Assembly (NCBI GenBank): GCA_037954235.1
Contig: JBBMOA010000010.1
Location: forward strand, 18,174,029-18,238,028
Reading direction: 5' to 3'
Source: Aulostomus chinensis
Taxonomy: Eukaryota; Chordata; Actinopteri; Syngnathiformes; Aulostomidae
Length of the DNA: 64,000 nt
The notes below the pieces were generated by a model. It saw nothing but the letters and a program-made list of their open reading frames with translations, did no database searches and was not told the DNA's origin. Of this stretch, positions 1 to 12,075 are shown piece by piece. How positions within the stretch are numbered: the stretch's first letter is position 1; each line of letters begins with the position of its first letter. Made by a program: the position numbers and the translations under genes.

Positions 1-3000
1 TGTGTTATTCTAATTATCCCACTGACACTGCCATGCAATTTAATGTTGTTTAGCGGTGCACAACAACTATGGTGAAGTGCATGTATATTTGTGTGTGTGC
101 ATGAATTTACAAGCAAGCGTTCGCTGGAGTCTGACAGTGTTTGCCACATCTACTTGAATTTGTAATGTGTGTTTGGTGTGTGTGACCTTTACTAAAGATG
201 AGGTGGCCTGCTGGTCAGTGTAAGCAGACACAGACATGCCCCTGCAATTTAGTGATCCATGGATATAATTTAGTGTGATATTAGGGGAGCAGCTCTGTAT
301 AAAGAGCAAGGAAATTAGATTATATATCAGCTTTAATGGCATGTAGCCTTACATGACATGCACCTCACTCTCAGATTAATAAAAAAATATGGGAAGGATT
401 TTTTTTACAGAGAGAATGTCTTCCTTAGCGGTAATAGTTTTGAAAATGCTGGCGGACTTGTGTCACTGAATATAATGCAGGGTTTTTATTAATGTCTAAA
501 GGTGCCATATTGATGTGAAAATGTAAATTGAAGGCACCATTTTCGAATCTTATTTTCATCAGCCTGAGAGGAAGCTCTTAAATTAAATATTCCAAAATAA
601 ACCCTTAATGTGTCAGATATATAATTTGTTACAGTTTGCATTGTTTATTATTATAGATATTAACGGTTTTTATTCTGAAACTTCCATCATATTTTTTGAA
701 GCCTAAACATGGAATGATGATGATTTTATCAGGGATCGTGTCTCCATTAACATGTTTTGTTGTTTCTTTTGAAGTATCACTTTAGAAAAGAGGTTGATTG
801 AAAAAGAAAATTAAAAAAAGAACTCCCTCATTTTCATGAAAAAGTTGTTACTTGCTGAAGGTGGGTTTTTCCTCCTCTGAAAAAAATCTCTGAGTGGAAA
901 TGACTGACCAGCTGTCTCTGTTGCTCTCTTCTCCGATATTCCCAAATGCCATCTGAGCGGATGTGAAATGACTGATACTAGCGTTTAAAATGACAACTCT
1001 GGCAACTGAAAGTTAGTCCTTAATGTCTTTGCTCCATTTTTCCCAGGTAAACAGTAGATTACCAAGACTACTCTTCACTGTCAATTCTTTTTGTTACAGG
1101 CATGCATCACGTTGCCTGTACTGCCATCTTCTGATTAAAATGACTGTTCTAATTACATAGCCTAGTTTATTCACTCCAAACCAGGTAATGGAACAACCCT
1201 TATTTGCTTTTCCCCTCTTTTGCGGTTTTTCAAAGTTCAGTAAAAATTTTGTAAACATGTAAACGGAAATGAGACTAGTTGAAGGGGTCCAGACCAGACA
1301 TTTTTTCTCATTTTTACCTGTGTGTTTTGTAATCCTAATAAACAGAGAAAGAGAGAGAACTGTTCCTTTGTTTGTCTCTGTGTATGTATGGTTATAGTCA
1401 TGCATGGGTTTGTGTGTATTTGTGTGGTGGGGGGCAGGGCAATATGAGAGATATCCTGTTCCAACACATCCCCTCTGGAGCTGACTTAATGACCCGTGAC
1501 CTGAAGATGTACATGCTAGGGAAGGAGAGAGGGAGGAGGGCTGGGTAGCTGGGAGAGAGGAGCGACAGAAAAGGGAGGTGGAAGGCAGTGGTGTGAGAAA
1601 CCTGGAACAAATAGGTGAAAACTGCAGCAAATAAAGCAGAATGAGTGATGCAAACGTGTCCCATCTGACACGTGAGTCTCTTGTCACACAGGGTTGTATC
1701 CTGAACTGACCACAGTCTTCTTCATGAGCTGGAAGAGCTCTTCATCTTACCTCTCCGCTTCACTCAATCCTGCTTTAACTTACTCTTTCTTCAGTTTCTT
1801 TTATCAGACTTCCAGATCACAGCTAATCAGAAAAAAGATGGAGAACTGAGCCCTGACATCCAGTGCCAATTAACACAAGCTGAAGAAAATACAGAGGATC
1901 TCAGAGTGATAGACGAACAGGGACGGGAAGCATAATTGTGGAAGGAAGTGCTAAAAAAAAAAAAAGATTGGCACCATTCACCTGGTCTCATTTTTGTCCT
2001 GTAACCTACAGTAACCTCAGCAATAACTGTTAATTAAAAGTGTATGGATGTGTGGTTTTGTGTGTGTGTGTGTGTCTGTGTGTGAGTGTGTGTGTGAGGC
2101 TTACTGACCTCCCCTGTGAGCAATGACATCACTATACTTTATTAATAGCTAATCAATGGGCTCTCTGGGATACATAGAATACCCCGTGGACTCTCCTGTA
2201 AGACGTGCTAGGCTATCAGGACACACTCACTCACTCACACACACACACACACACACACATCAATAGTTAATGGAAGTCAGTGAAGTAGGTAATGCTTATT
2301 TTTGCAGTATTGTGCTTTTTAGGTATTTTTTATGATGAATGCTTTTCACGAAGGTGTACTTCAGCAGCTCTAATGTAGACAGTGTTTTATTTGTCCCTCA
2401 CGTTACCTTATTTGGATTGCTTGCGTCACATATCTCTTTCTCACTTTTCAGTTTTTACTTTCACATCCTAGGGCTCTCTTACTGCTCGACTTGACATTTA
2501 TTTCTCTCGAGCGCTTATCAGGCTCACCTGACTGCCTGTTTTGCATCATTATTTCTGTTCTTTTTCTGCTATTTTCTGGCCTCGTCTTCTCTCACCCACT
2601 TATTGTCTCCTCTCCAGTAGCTCTCACTTTCTGTACCTTCGTTCTTGGTATTTTTGAAAATGCTTTGTTCGTGTTTATAGCCATTGTTTCACCATGCCCA
2701 GGGCAAAGCAAGTTTTCCCTTCCTCTTGCTGTGTCTCACTGGAGACAATGTTTAAAAACAGTAATTTGAACTCCAGTCTTGTCTTGGTAGGACTCCTTTG
2801 TCTTCCCTTTTCACTCCTACTTTTATTGCAGAACCTTTTTTTTCTTTATTTATCCAGTTTCTATTGTCATTGAGCAGTCTTTTATTAATATTTCATCATG
2901 CTTTATTTCATCATATATTGTTGGAGCAGTTGCTGGTTATCAGAAAATGCTGCCGTGCTTGTATTTTACACAATTTGCAAAAGCTCCCATTGTCAAGGCG

Positions 3001-3102
3001 TGGTATATTCATGGTACTAGCTTGAGACAGTTATGCAGCCTCGGAAGGATTTTGAGTCTACATTGAGTTTATATAGTGGCTTTCTTTTATTTCAAGGTAG
3101 TG
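1..3102. other. Long 5' intron of dscaml1 (inferred), first segment
   Basis: Non-coding, AT-rich sequence. I see short (TG)n and (CA)n tracts near 2060-2096 and 2236-2259 and a purine-rich patch near 1500-1600, but no exon or classifiable transposon. Its assignment to a dscaml1 intron is inferred from the absence of any other gene before the first dscaml1 exon. Confidence 0.6.
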
Positions 3103-3500
3103 TATTTCTTTGAGGTGGCACGGTGGTGTAGTTGGCACTGTCACCTCACAGCATGAAGGTTCTGGGTTTGAGCCCCGGATCGAGTACAGGGATGTGTGTG
3201 GATTCTGCATGTTCTCCCTGTGCCTGCGTGGGTTCTCTCCAGGTACTATGGCTTCCTCCCACAGTCCAAAGACATGCAAATGGGATGAGGCTAATTGGAG
3301 CTAATTACCGTAGGTATGACTGTGAATGTGAATGGTTGTCTGTCTCTATGTGTTGGCCCTGCGATGGACTGGTGACCTGTCCAGTGAGAACCCCACCTCT
3401 CACCCGAAAGCTGCTGGGATAGGCTCCAGCACCCCCCCCCCCCCCGCAACCCTTAACAGGATAAACAGTAGAAAATGACTGGATGGATGGTATTTCTTTG
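3103..3500 (+). mobile_element. V-SINE-type SINE with intact 10-bp target-site duplication
   Basis: A tRNA-like head (GGCACGGTGGTGTAGTTGGC, then a B-box-like GGGTTTGAGCCCC) is followed by the conserved middle (tgttctccctgtgcctgcgtgggtt, cacagtccaaagacatgc), the tail ...taggctccag...ggataaacagtagaaaatg and short TGGA repeats. The body is 3113-3490. TATTTCTTTG is repeated exactly at 3103-3112 and 3491-3500. A C-tract of about 15 bases interrupts the tail. The layout resembles the DANA/mermaid V-SINE superfamily of fish. Confidence 0.9.
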
Positions 3501-3975
3501 ACACTAACTCAAATTCTCTGTCCCCCATACTTACTGCCAGTCATTGATTTCACTCCTCTCACCCTTTGCACAATAGTATTTGGAATCGTGATCCCACAGG
3601 ATTGGACTATCTGAGAATAGAGTGGAATGCTAAACGCAAGAAAGTCTGTGTAATGGAGCATGTTGGGATGATTTATTTATTTTTTTTTATCAACCCTGGA
3701 CTTGATAGTCAGGTGTGCAATTCCCACATGGATTTGTTTCCAAGGCTCCAAAAAATGTTTGGGATGGATGTTTAATATAAGCTTCCTAATCAGTTTGGCC
3801 ATCTAACTCAAAAGGTACTGACATATCAGTATAGGGGTCACAGAGTTTTTGCTCAGTTTAGGAGTGAAACGAATAGAAGCTGCTGAAGGGGGTACAGGAA
3901 GGCACGAGAGGAAATCTGACCATGTGGTGAGCAGACAGAAAACTGGCAGCTCACGTTGAGGATCTGGTACACATG
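3501..3975. other. Intronic spacer
   Basis: Unique-looking AT-rich sequence between the SINE and the Tc1-like element. I see nothing else in it. Confidence 0.5.
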
Positions 3976-5543
3976 CACTACCAGTCAAAAGTTTGGACAC
4001 ACCTTCTCATTTAATTTTTGTCTTTATTTTTACTACTTTCTACATTGTAGATATATACTGAAGACATCAAACATATGAAGCAAGATATATGGAATTATGG
4101 AGCAAAGAAAAACATGTTCAATAACTGTAAATATGATTTAAGATTTCTTGTTTTATATTTTCAATTCCTCAAAGAAGCCACCCGTTGCTTCATTGACAGC
4201 GCTGCAAACCCTTGACCTCTCAATGAGCTTCATGATGTCGTCACCTGAAATGGTTTTCACTTCACAGGTCTGCCTTGTCAGGGTTCATTTGTGGAATTTC
4301 TTGCCTTCTCAATGGGGTTGGGACCATCAGTTGTGGTGTGCTGAAGTCAGGTTGGTACACAGCTGACAGCCCTATTAGACAACTCTTAGAATTCATACTG
4401 TGGCCAGAACCAATCAGCTAAATAAAGAGAAATGACAGTTCATCATTACTCTAAGAGCTGAAGGTCAGTCAGTACAGAAAATTGCAAAAACGTTGAATTT
4501 GTGCCCAAGTGCAGTCGCAAAACCATTGAGCGCTACGACAAAACTGGCTCACATGAGGACCGCCCAAGGGAAGGAAAACCAAGAGTCACCTCTGCTCCTG
4601 AGGATAAGTTCATCTAAGTCATCAGACTCAGAAATCACAAGTTAACAGCACCTAAGATGAGAGCCCAGATAAATGCTACACAGAGTTCTAGTAGCAGACA
4701 CATCTCTGCATCAATTGTTCAGAGGAGACTGCAGCAATCAGGTCTTTATGGTTGAATAGCTGCTAAGAAACCACTACGAAGGAAAAGCAACAAGCAGAAG
4801 ACATTTGTTTGGGCCAAGAAACACAAGGAATGGACATCAGACCAGTGGAAATCTCTGCTTTGGTCTGATGAGTCCAAATTTGAGATCTTTGGTTTCACGT
4901 GCTGTGTCTTTTAGCGACACAGAAAAGGGGAAGGGATGGTTTCTCCATGCATGGTTCCACACCGAGTTGTGATGGTGAGGGGGTGCTTTGCTGGTGACAC
5001 TGTTGGGGATGTCTTCAAAATTGAAGGCACACTGAACCAGCATGGCTACCACAGCATCCTACAGCGACACACCATCCCATCCAGTTTGCGTTTAGTTGGA
5101 CGATCATTTATTTTTCAACAGGACAACGACAACAAACACACCTCCAGGCTGAGTGGAGAGTGATGGAGTGCTGCGCCAGATGACCTGGCCTCCACATTCA
5201 TCTGACCTAAACCCAATCCAGATGGTTTGGGATGAGATGGACAGCAGAGTGAAGGCAAGAGGGCCAACAAGTGCTCAGCATCTCTGAGAACTCCTTCAAG
5301 ACTGTTGGAAAACCGTTTCAGGTGATGACCTCATGAAGTTCTTTGAGAAAATGCCAAGAGAGTGCAAAGCAGAACTAAAAGCAAAGGGTGGTTATGTTTG
5401 AAGAATCTAAATATAAAACATGTTTTGAGTTATTTCACACTTTTTTAACAACATAATTCCATATGTGTTCATTCATTGTTTTGATGCCCCAGTGAGAATC
5501 TACAATGTATTTTGAGGAGGTGTAAAACTTTTGACTGGTAGTG
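3976..5543 (+). mobile_element. Tc1-like DNA transposon, near full length, transposase dead
   Basis: The ends are an inverted pair: CACTACCAGTCAAAAGTTTG at the left and its complement ACTTTTGACTGGTAGTG at the right. The right end is followed by TA; the left has TG, a probable mutation of the TA duplication. Length is 1568 bp, normal for Tc1. Between them, on the + strand, are remnants of a Tc1 transposase: a paired-like helix-turn-helix stretch (around 4480-4610, SRKTIERYDKTGS), the first catalytic-motif region WSDESKFEIFG near 4860-4890, the second QQDN near 5120, and NPIQ near 5213, where the family has NPIE. Stops near 4616 and 4755 and the E to Q change show it cannot encode an active enzyme. 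Confidence 0.92.
4470..5400 (+). pseudogene. Degenerate Tc1-like transposase
   Basis: Pieces of a DD34E-type transposase run along the + strand inside the Tc1-like element: N-terminal helix-turn-helix remains, WSDES, QQDN and a LNPIQ...WDEMD segment. Family enzymes cut and paste at TA sites. Here the frame is broken by TAA and TGA stops and small indels, and the third acidic residue of the catalytic triad reads Q. It is a fossil, with no sign of host recruitment. Confidence 0.85.
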
Positions 5544-6580
5544 TATAAAAGGTGGGTGTACAGTGTGGCCAGGTTAAGGGTTAGTCATGGCCACATCAGC
5601 AGGTTAACACACAAGCAGACAGGAAAGGAGGAGACAATGGGGGGATAAGTGATACAGATTGCGTCCAACAGGAACATGCCAAAGGTGCCATACTCAAGGA
5701 TAAGAATGACAGGGGATTTCTGTATACCAATGTCAATGGCAGCGAGAAAGAGAGAGAGAGAGACAGAGAGAGAGAATCCTTTTATATCTGAGCTTAGCTG
5801 ACTAAGGCTCCCAGAAGACAAAGGAAAGGGGGAGAGGAGAGCAGGAAGGGAGAGTATAGAGGAAAAAGAGAATGTAATTTGAATCTCATATACATTTCAG
5901 TTGAAAGTCATTCTAGCCTTGATACATTCTCTCTGGAGTCAGGCTCACACAGAAACACACACACACACAAAACCCCCGCCCACTCTTATGGACAAAGCTC
6001 TCGTGTACGAGCATAGATTGACAGTTGAGTGCTCGCACTACAGCTCATTCATCCTTGTTGACTACATCTCTGCTGCCAAGTTGAAAATACAATACAGTAT
6101 ATGTCAGAGGCAGCCTCTCCAGAAAATGAAATTTATTGTAACAGCTACAGTCACTTGCTCACTTAAATTCCACAAATACACAATTAGAAGCAGTTCAACA
6201 TAAAGAATGGTTAGAAAACACAAAAGCTTGGCCCAAAACTGATTCAGCTTGCTACTCCCTCCAATATTTATTTTCATTTCACTGGGAAATACAATGCTCC
6301 TCCAGGATTATTTTAGTTCTTTCAAGTCAAACTGATTGACTTCAAAAGATATTATATCTCACGAATTCTCTTCAATTTTACTTACATGTTCTCAGGAATG
6401 ACAGCAGCCATGACATCTCAACTTTCCAAAATGTATTTGCTTGTAGCGTATGTTGTGGAGGTAGTGGTGGTGACGTTCATATTGTTTGCATGCTCTTGAA
6501 CTGTACATACAGTAATTTAGACCCACTGCTATATATCAAGCAAGCACTATGAATTTCAGGTGCCTCTGACCGTGACAAGA

Positions 6581-6666
<86 letters not shown>

Positions 6667-7933
6667 TCGCTTTTGACTTGTCTTTAAACTCCCCCCCCCC
6701 GAGCTGACAGCACCCATCTCTAGATCTGTGCACATCTGTGTGTGTGTGTGTGTGTGTGTAGCTCCTCTGCATAAACAGCGTGCCATTCTCTTGCAGACTG
6801 ACAAGTGAACGCCTTGTTTATTTCTGTTGAAGGGAAAACAGACGAGTATTTTTTCCACTACTCAACCTACCTTCAGTCCATTCTCTGACTCTCATCCCCA
6901 TTCTTTTGGACATCCTCAGTCAAATAACTGAACAATATATTAATATTTCATCCAGATGAGAGTGTTTGTCTGTGTGTAACATAATGCAACAACATTTTGT
7001 GTAAATTACTGGTGCATGACAAGGTTTAGAATGGAGATTTTTGGATTTAAGTATCAACTACTGCACCATCCTCCCGCTCTCCCTCTTATCCATAAATTGT
7101 TTGTTAGTGTCTCTTCATTTTGGATCTTGTGTCACCATTTGAGCCTGAAGGGGATCCTGTTCCTTATTTTTGGAACTGACAGCATTTTGAGCTGCGCAAA
7201 ATATTTATTTATTCTATCTCAGTTCTTGCAATTCCCTACGGTTTATTTATAAAAACACAAGACAGATGTTAAAAAAGCAGCATACCTTGAGAAAGTTGCA
7301 ATCCCTGTAATATTAATTTTCATCTGTTGGAACTGGTCTTTCTGACTCACTCACATCCTTTTCCACTTGAAGATAATTCAGTCTGATTTGTAAATTAAAA
7401 TGTTGCTACTTTTGTTCTAAAAGTTTGATATTTTGGTAGCATCTTTTTCTATAGAAACAATATGAATGTTTATTTAATTTCCTAAAGTGAAAACCATTCT
7501 TTAAAACAATTCAATGGAGCCTGTCTTAAGTTGTATCCGTGAAAAATTATTATTTATGCACCTTTGTATAACACGCTTTAACACAAACAGCACTGATAAC
7601 TAATATTAATACTATATACTTGAGCCACTAATTAACTAGCCAGAAACCTGTCCCTTTGTAGTTTACACCAGAGTACTACAGATAATCAAAAACGTCCTTT
7701 AAATCTGGACAGAAGCCTGATTTGATTGACTACATTCTCAAAAAAAATCCAATAAAATATATCGTTTACAAAATGGCTGCTACAGGATTGCTGTCATCAA
7801 TCATTAAATCACGCTGTGTAGCCAATTTCAGAATTTTTACATCTGAAATCTGTTTTAACATCTCCTTTTGCTGTTTAACAGGAACACGTTAAAAATATCA
7901 AAATATGTATGAAAACAATTTTTTTGATGGTAC
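5544..7933. other. Intronic sequence with a long (CA)n array
   Basis: No exon recognised. It contains a GA-rich patch near 5745-5775, the long (CA)n at 6584-6665, a C-tract at about 6691-6700 and a (TG)n at 6737-6759. The stretch 6850-7930 is AT-rich, with no structure I can name. Confidence 0.5.
6584..6665. repeat. (CA)41 microsatellite
   Basis: Uninterrupted CA dinucleotide array of 82 bp, the longest pure array in the window. Its length and purity suggest it is highly variable between individuals. Confidence 0.97.
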
Positions 7934-8297
7934 ACAAAAATGAGGGCTGCACGGTGGTGCAGTGGTTAACGCTGTCGCTTCACAGCAAGAAGGTTCTGGG
8001 TATGAGTCCTGGCTCGGTGGGTTCTCTTCAGGTACTCTGGCTTACTCCCACAGTCCAAGAGCACCTAGTCCCCTTCAAGAGGGGACGAAGTGAATATAAT
8101 AGTCTAAACTGACCATAGGCATGGCTGCGAGTGTGAATGGTTGTCTGTCTAAATGTGTTGGCCCTGTGATGGACTGGTGACCCGTCCAGGGTGAACCCCG
8201 CCTCTCGCCCGAAGGCTGTTGGATAGGCTCCACCCACCCCCCCCCCCCCCCCCCCCCCACGACCCCCATGGTAGAAAATGGATGGAAACAAAAATGA
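7934..8297 (+). mobile_element. V-SINE-type SINE with 10-bp target-site duplication
   Basis: The head is GCACGGTGGTGCAGTGGTTA, then a B-box-like region GGGTATGAGTCC. The middle is internally deleted: it goes from the box region directly to gtgggttctcttcaggtactctgg. The tail runs from gatggactggtgacccgtcc to gtagaaaatggatgg and is interrupted by a C-tract of about 25 bases near 8236-8260. ACAAAAATGA is repeated exactly at 7934-7943 and 8288-8297; the body is 7944-8287. Confidence 0.9.
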
Positions 8298-8739
8298 ACA
8301 TTATATTTGCACAATGTGCTGAACGTTATCCCCTGGTCATTTGCCATTTCAACAAATACTGTCTCACACATTTTTTTACAAGTTTTGTCAAGTCAGACTT
8401 TTTTACTCTTTGAAACAGGATGATGTTTGATGCGAGGATTTGAATATTAATGTTCTATTTAGGAGAAAACAACAACAAAAGACATTTGACTAAACTTAGG
8501 ACAAACCTGCAGCTAATTTAATGTTGTAGAATAGAGTGTTATACACATGACTCAAACTCACTTCAAAGTCTGATATTCTGCCGATGTGGGCTTTCTGATG
8601 TTGTAACAACAAGAATAACTGCATATCATGTGACTGTATTTAACCAGGGACTTTAATGTGTCCAACACAAAAAAGGGATCCTGGATCACCTCTGTGTTTC
8701 CACTTTATAATTTTTACACATTAGGTCAAAAAAAATAAT

Positions 8740-9076
8740 CCATCCATCCATTTTCTAACGCTTATCCTGAAGAAGGGTCGCAGGAGGGCTGGAGCCTATC
8801 GCAGCAGCCTTTGGGCGGGGTTCACCCTGGATGGGATGCCAGTCCATCGCAGGGCCAACACATATAGACAGACAACCATTCGCTCTCACAGCCACGCCTT
8901 CAATCAGCCTAGTCCCCACTTGCATCACTTGGAGTAGCTGGAGAGAACCCACACAGGCACAGGGAGAACATGCAGACTCCACACAGAAAGATCCCATGCC
9001 CGAGCCGGGGCTCGAACCAGGAACCTTCTTGCTGTGGGGCGACAGTGCTGACCACTGCACCACCGTGTGGCCCCAC
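8740..9076 (-). mobile_element. V-SINE-type SINE, reverse orientation
   Basis: Read on the - strand it starts GGGGCCACACGGTGGTGCAG at about 9075, has GGTTCGAGCCCCGG and the standard middle, and ends in TGGATGGATGGAT near 8741. A-rich tracts flank both ends and probably contain a short, ambiguous target duplication. Confidence 0.88.
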
Positions 9077-11780
9077 AAAAAAAAATCATTTAACATATTT
9101 TCAAATAAGCAATTAAGAATCTGATCCTTTCTTCAGTTCTCTCTTTTACCATTTAATGGAATGCTGTGTAGCTTTGTTTTATTTTTAAATTCAAATGTGA
9201 TTTTTTTTTAGTTACACAATAGGTAAATTATTGTGTTGGTGTATAACCTTAGTGGTTATAGCGAATAGATGCTGGTCAATGATGGATATACATCTCATAC
9301 AGTATTAGTTCTCTTAGACTAGCAGATGCATTTGAATAGTTGATATTGCTACTACATAAATGAAAGTAACATATCACGATACATTTTTTAGGGGAGGGCT
9401 CTTAACTCTGTCTTTTAAAGACTTCACAATGAGAGTTCCTGCATCTAGAAGCTTCTCTAGTCCTCCACGACAACAAAGTGACCTCATTTTTCTTTTAATT
9501 CATCAGTTGTGGTTATGATCTTCATATTTTCAAATGGAAAGTCACTTCGCTACTTCTCATACAGTACACAGGGCAGAATGGCAGGTGGAGGGGTGGGCAA
9601 TTTTGGCATCAGTTGATTAGCGGTGCTATGACTGTATGTTTTTCTCTCCAGAAGTCAACAGTGCGTAGCAGCGTTCCACTAATAGGGATAGTGGCTCTGC
9701 ATATACGCAATGTGTTGCTGTGCAGGAGAGAACCATTCTGCCACTCTGCGTGTGCGTGTACTTATCATATGAGTTTATGTGTGCATATATGCATGCTTGT
9801 GTGTCTACCCACATTTATACACGCTTGCATATCCAGCTTGTACACATTTGTATGTATGATCATAATATTAGGCTTTGCTGACAGGGAGGAGATGAGAGTA
9901 AGCGATGGCTCGAGTGAGAAATAGAAACATGAAGGATAAAAAGTGATGACAGGAAGATACAGAAAAAAAGAGTAGTTGCTGGGGAGGGAGTGATGGAGAG
10001 TGAAAGACACAGGAGTACTCTCAAGAGAGATGCACATGGGGACCAAAGACACATCCTGCCACCATAAGCGTGTTTAAATTTTGAACAGGCACTTAAGAGG
10101 GACAGCACAGAAATGCATATTTTTCAAAGAGGTTTGGCGCAGGCACTTGTGGGTAAAGCAGTGATTTTTGTGTGTATAAAAGAGACAGAGGTGTTTAAAG
10201 GATGGGAGAGAGCAGAACAGAGGACAGAGTGAGTAGAGAATGGGAGGGAATAGAGAGATGCAGGCTTTCTTAATGGAGGTGTTTTTGCTTCACTAATTTT
10301 AGTGCCTATTTAACAGAGTGTGCTCCTCACTCCTCTCCCACTGTCTCCCCTCCTCCTCCATCCTTCCATCTCCCCCTCTCCTCTTCTTTCCCTACATCTC
10401 CAGTTAATTTAATGAAGGGCTGGCCGATTGCTTTTAGCATTAATATTCCAATACCAAGTGATGTAAATAATGAATGCAACCTACCTCTATTCTCTCTCAC
10501 TCTCTGGATGTGGTTGAGCCCCATCTGTCGTCTCTGCGGTGGCACAGAGCACTCCCCAAGGATGAGAGAGAAAAGAGGGATAACAGAGGAGAGACAGGGA
10601 CAGAGAGAGAGAGGGGGGAGGCATGTGTGTGTCTCAATGAAAACATAAACTTGTCACAACCCATCTTCTTTCTGATTGTGTAATTTCACTTTATACCTTT
10701 GCATTGTTGAAAAGCACAAACATGACTGTTGAGCAGCAGCAGTGCGTTTTGTATCTGATAACAAAATGCCAACTATCTTTTGCTGGACCAAAATAACAGC
10801 TCAAAGGTCAACTTAAAAGCTTGTTACTATTCCGACCCTTTTCAATCACAATTAATTTATATTTCATAGTCTTGGTCTTTCTAATCTCCGTTCTATTTGT
10901 AGTCTACAATGAGACAATTTTATATAGAGTAAATAAATACAGAGTAAAATGAAATCCAAGTGATCAATTTTTATCAATTAATGCCCATATTTATTTTTTC
11001 ATATTACTCTTTGAAATGTCCATGCACATTTCAGTCATTGCTCCCTGTGATCCCTAAATAATAGCTATGCTTCACTGAAAGAAATACACAGAAGGGCTGA
11101 GAATTTGTAGCTGACTGATATTCAATTAAACATTTTTACACAGGGATTACAATTCATAATGCATTCATTGAAACACTGTACTCATTCTTACTTAAATTAT
11201 AACCTGTATTACAAGTGATAGCATGCATGCACATTTATCATACATTAAATAGTGAAATTGTCCTTTTCAGTGTTATATTTTTAGGCAGGTTTGCTGTTGT
11301 TAGCCATCAGTTGTCATTAGCTTCAAGCTAAACATACATGTCTGTCTCTCTCTGTATTCTGACATCTTACTTTGAATGTGTTTTTGCTCCTTGCTACATT
11401 CCATTCATTGAAATGAATATAACAACTGCAGCAAGTTAGAAGTTCTTTTTTTACAATGTATGAAAAAAGATGTCAATTAAGACGTTTTGTTTTTTTTAAT
11501 GCAGAGAATATGGAAACAGATGCATCAGTTTCTGAACAACATATTGTTTCTTCGGAGACCAGCTGAGTTATGTGTCATAACGGCGGCGGGTAGAGGCACC
11601 ACCCCGCAACGCCTAGTTTCTGTTCAGGTGGAGGTCACGAAGGAACTCATTGAAGTCCTCGACATTCAAGCCTTTCTGATAAGTTTGCTTTCAACCAACC
11701 TCCCCGTTTAAGAACTCCACATTTTGAAACGCAACACAAAACAGTTTAAAAATGCTACTTTAAAATACAAAACACAATTC
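9077..11780. other. Intronic sequence without recognised genes
   Basis: AT-rich DNA with a purine-rich stretch near 9880-10260 and a pyrimidine-rich one at 10320-10400. The stretch 10395-10500 (TTAATTTAATGAAGGGCTGG...) is complex and repeat-free and may be conserved. A 74-codon frame at 11487-11711 matches nothing I know. Confidence 0.4.
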
Positions 11781-11789
11781 TTTAATTAA

Positions 11790-12075
11790 TTGTTTACTAT
11801 GGTTGATATACGTTGTTGCAAAGTGTACATATTTCACGTAGATTTCTTCATTTCCTGTTTTTCATTGAGTATAGTGGAGTATATAGCGTACTTATATTTT
11901 TTACATATTTTACATTCTGCAACATATTTCTTACTCCCTATTTTTACATTTTTTTTTTTACATTCTTTAACATTGTTCTTTTTCTCTTCTATTGTTCTAC
12001 AATGGGAGCAACTGCAACTGACTTAATTGCGCCGCAGGGATCAATAAAGTATTCTGATTCTGATTCTGATAACAG
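11790..12075 (+). mobile_element. 3' end of a LINE with (ATTCTG)n tail
   Basis: The stretch gggatcaataaagtattctg followed by three ATTCTG units (about 12050-12073) has the form of a fish non-LTR retrotransposon 3' terminus: poly(A)-signal-like AATAAA and a short tandem tail. The T-rich sequence just upstream would be its untranslated region. Class assignment is from memory and the 5' boundary is not defined. Confidence 0.5.

Noticed and set aside
1094..1687. 197-codon open frame on the - strand
   Set aside because: No recognisable domain and partly low-complexity Ser/Leu/Pro sequence; no evidence of a gene.
3113..3200. tRNA gene suggested by A-box and B-box sequences
   Set aside because: The boxes are the head of a SINE that continues into a conserved middle and TGGA tail and is flanked by target duplications; the same applies to the other SINEs.
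6477..6858. Open frames rich in Cys-Val or Thr-His repeats
   Set aside because: They are translations of (CA)n/(TG)n microsatellites; the same holds for similar frames near 14900, 16800, 24000, 46200, 51900, 56900 and 59700.
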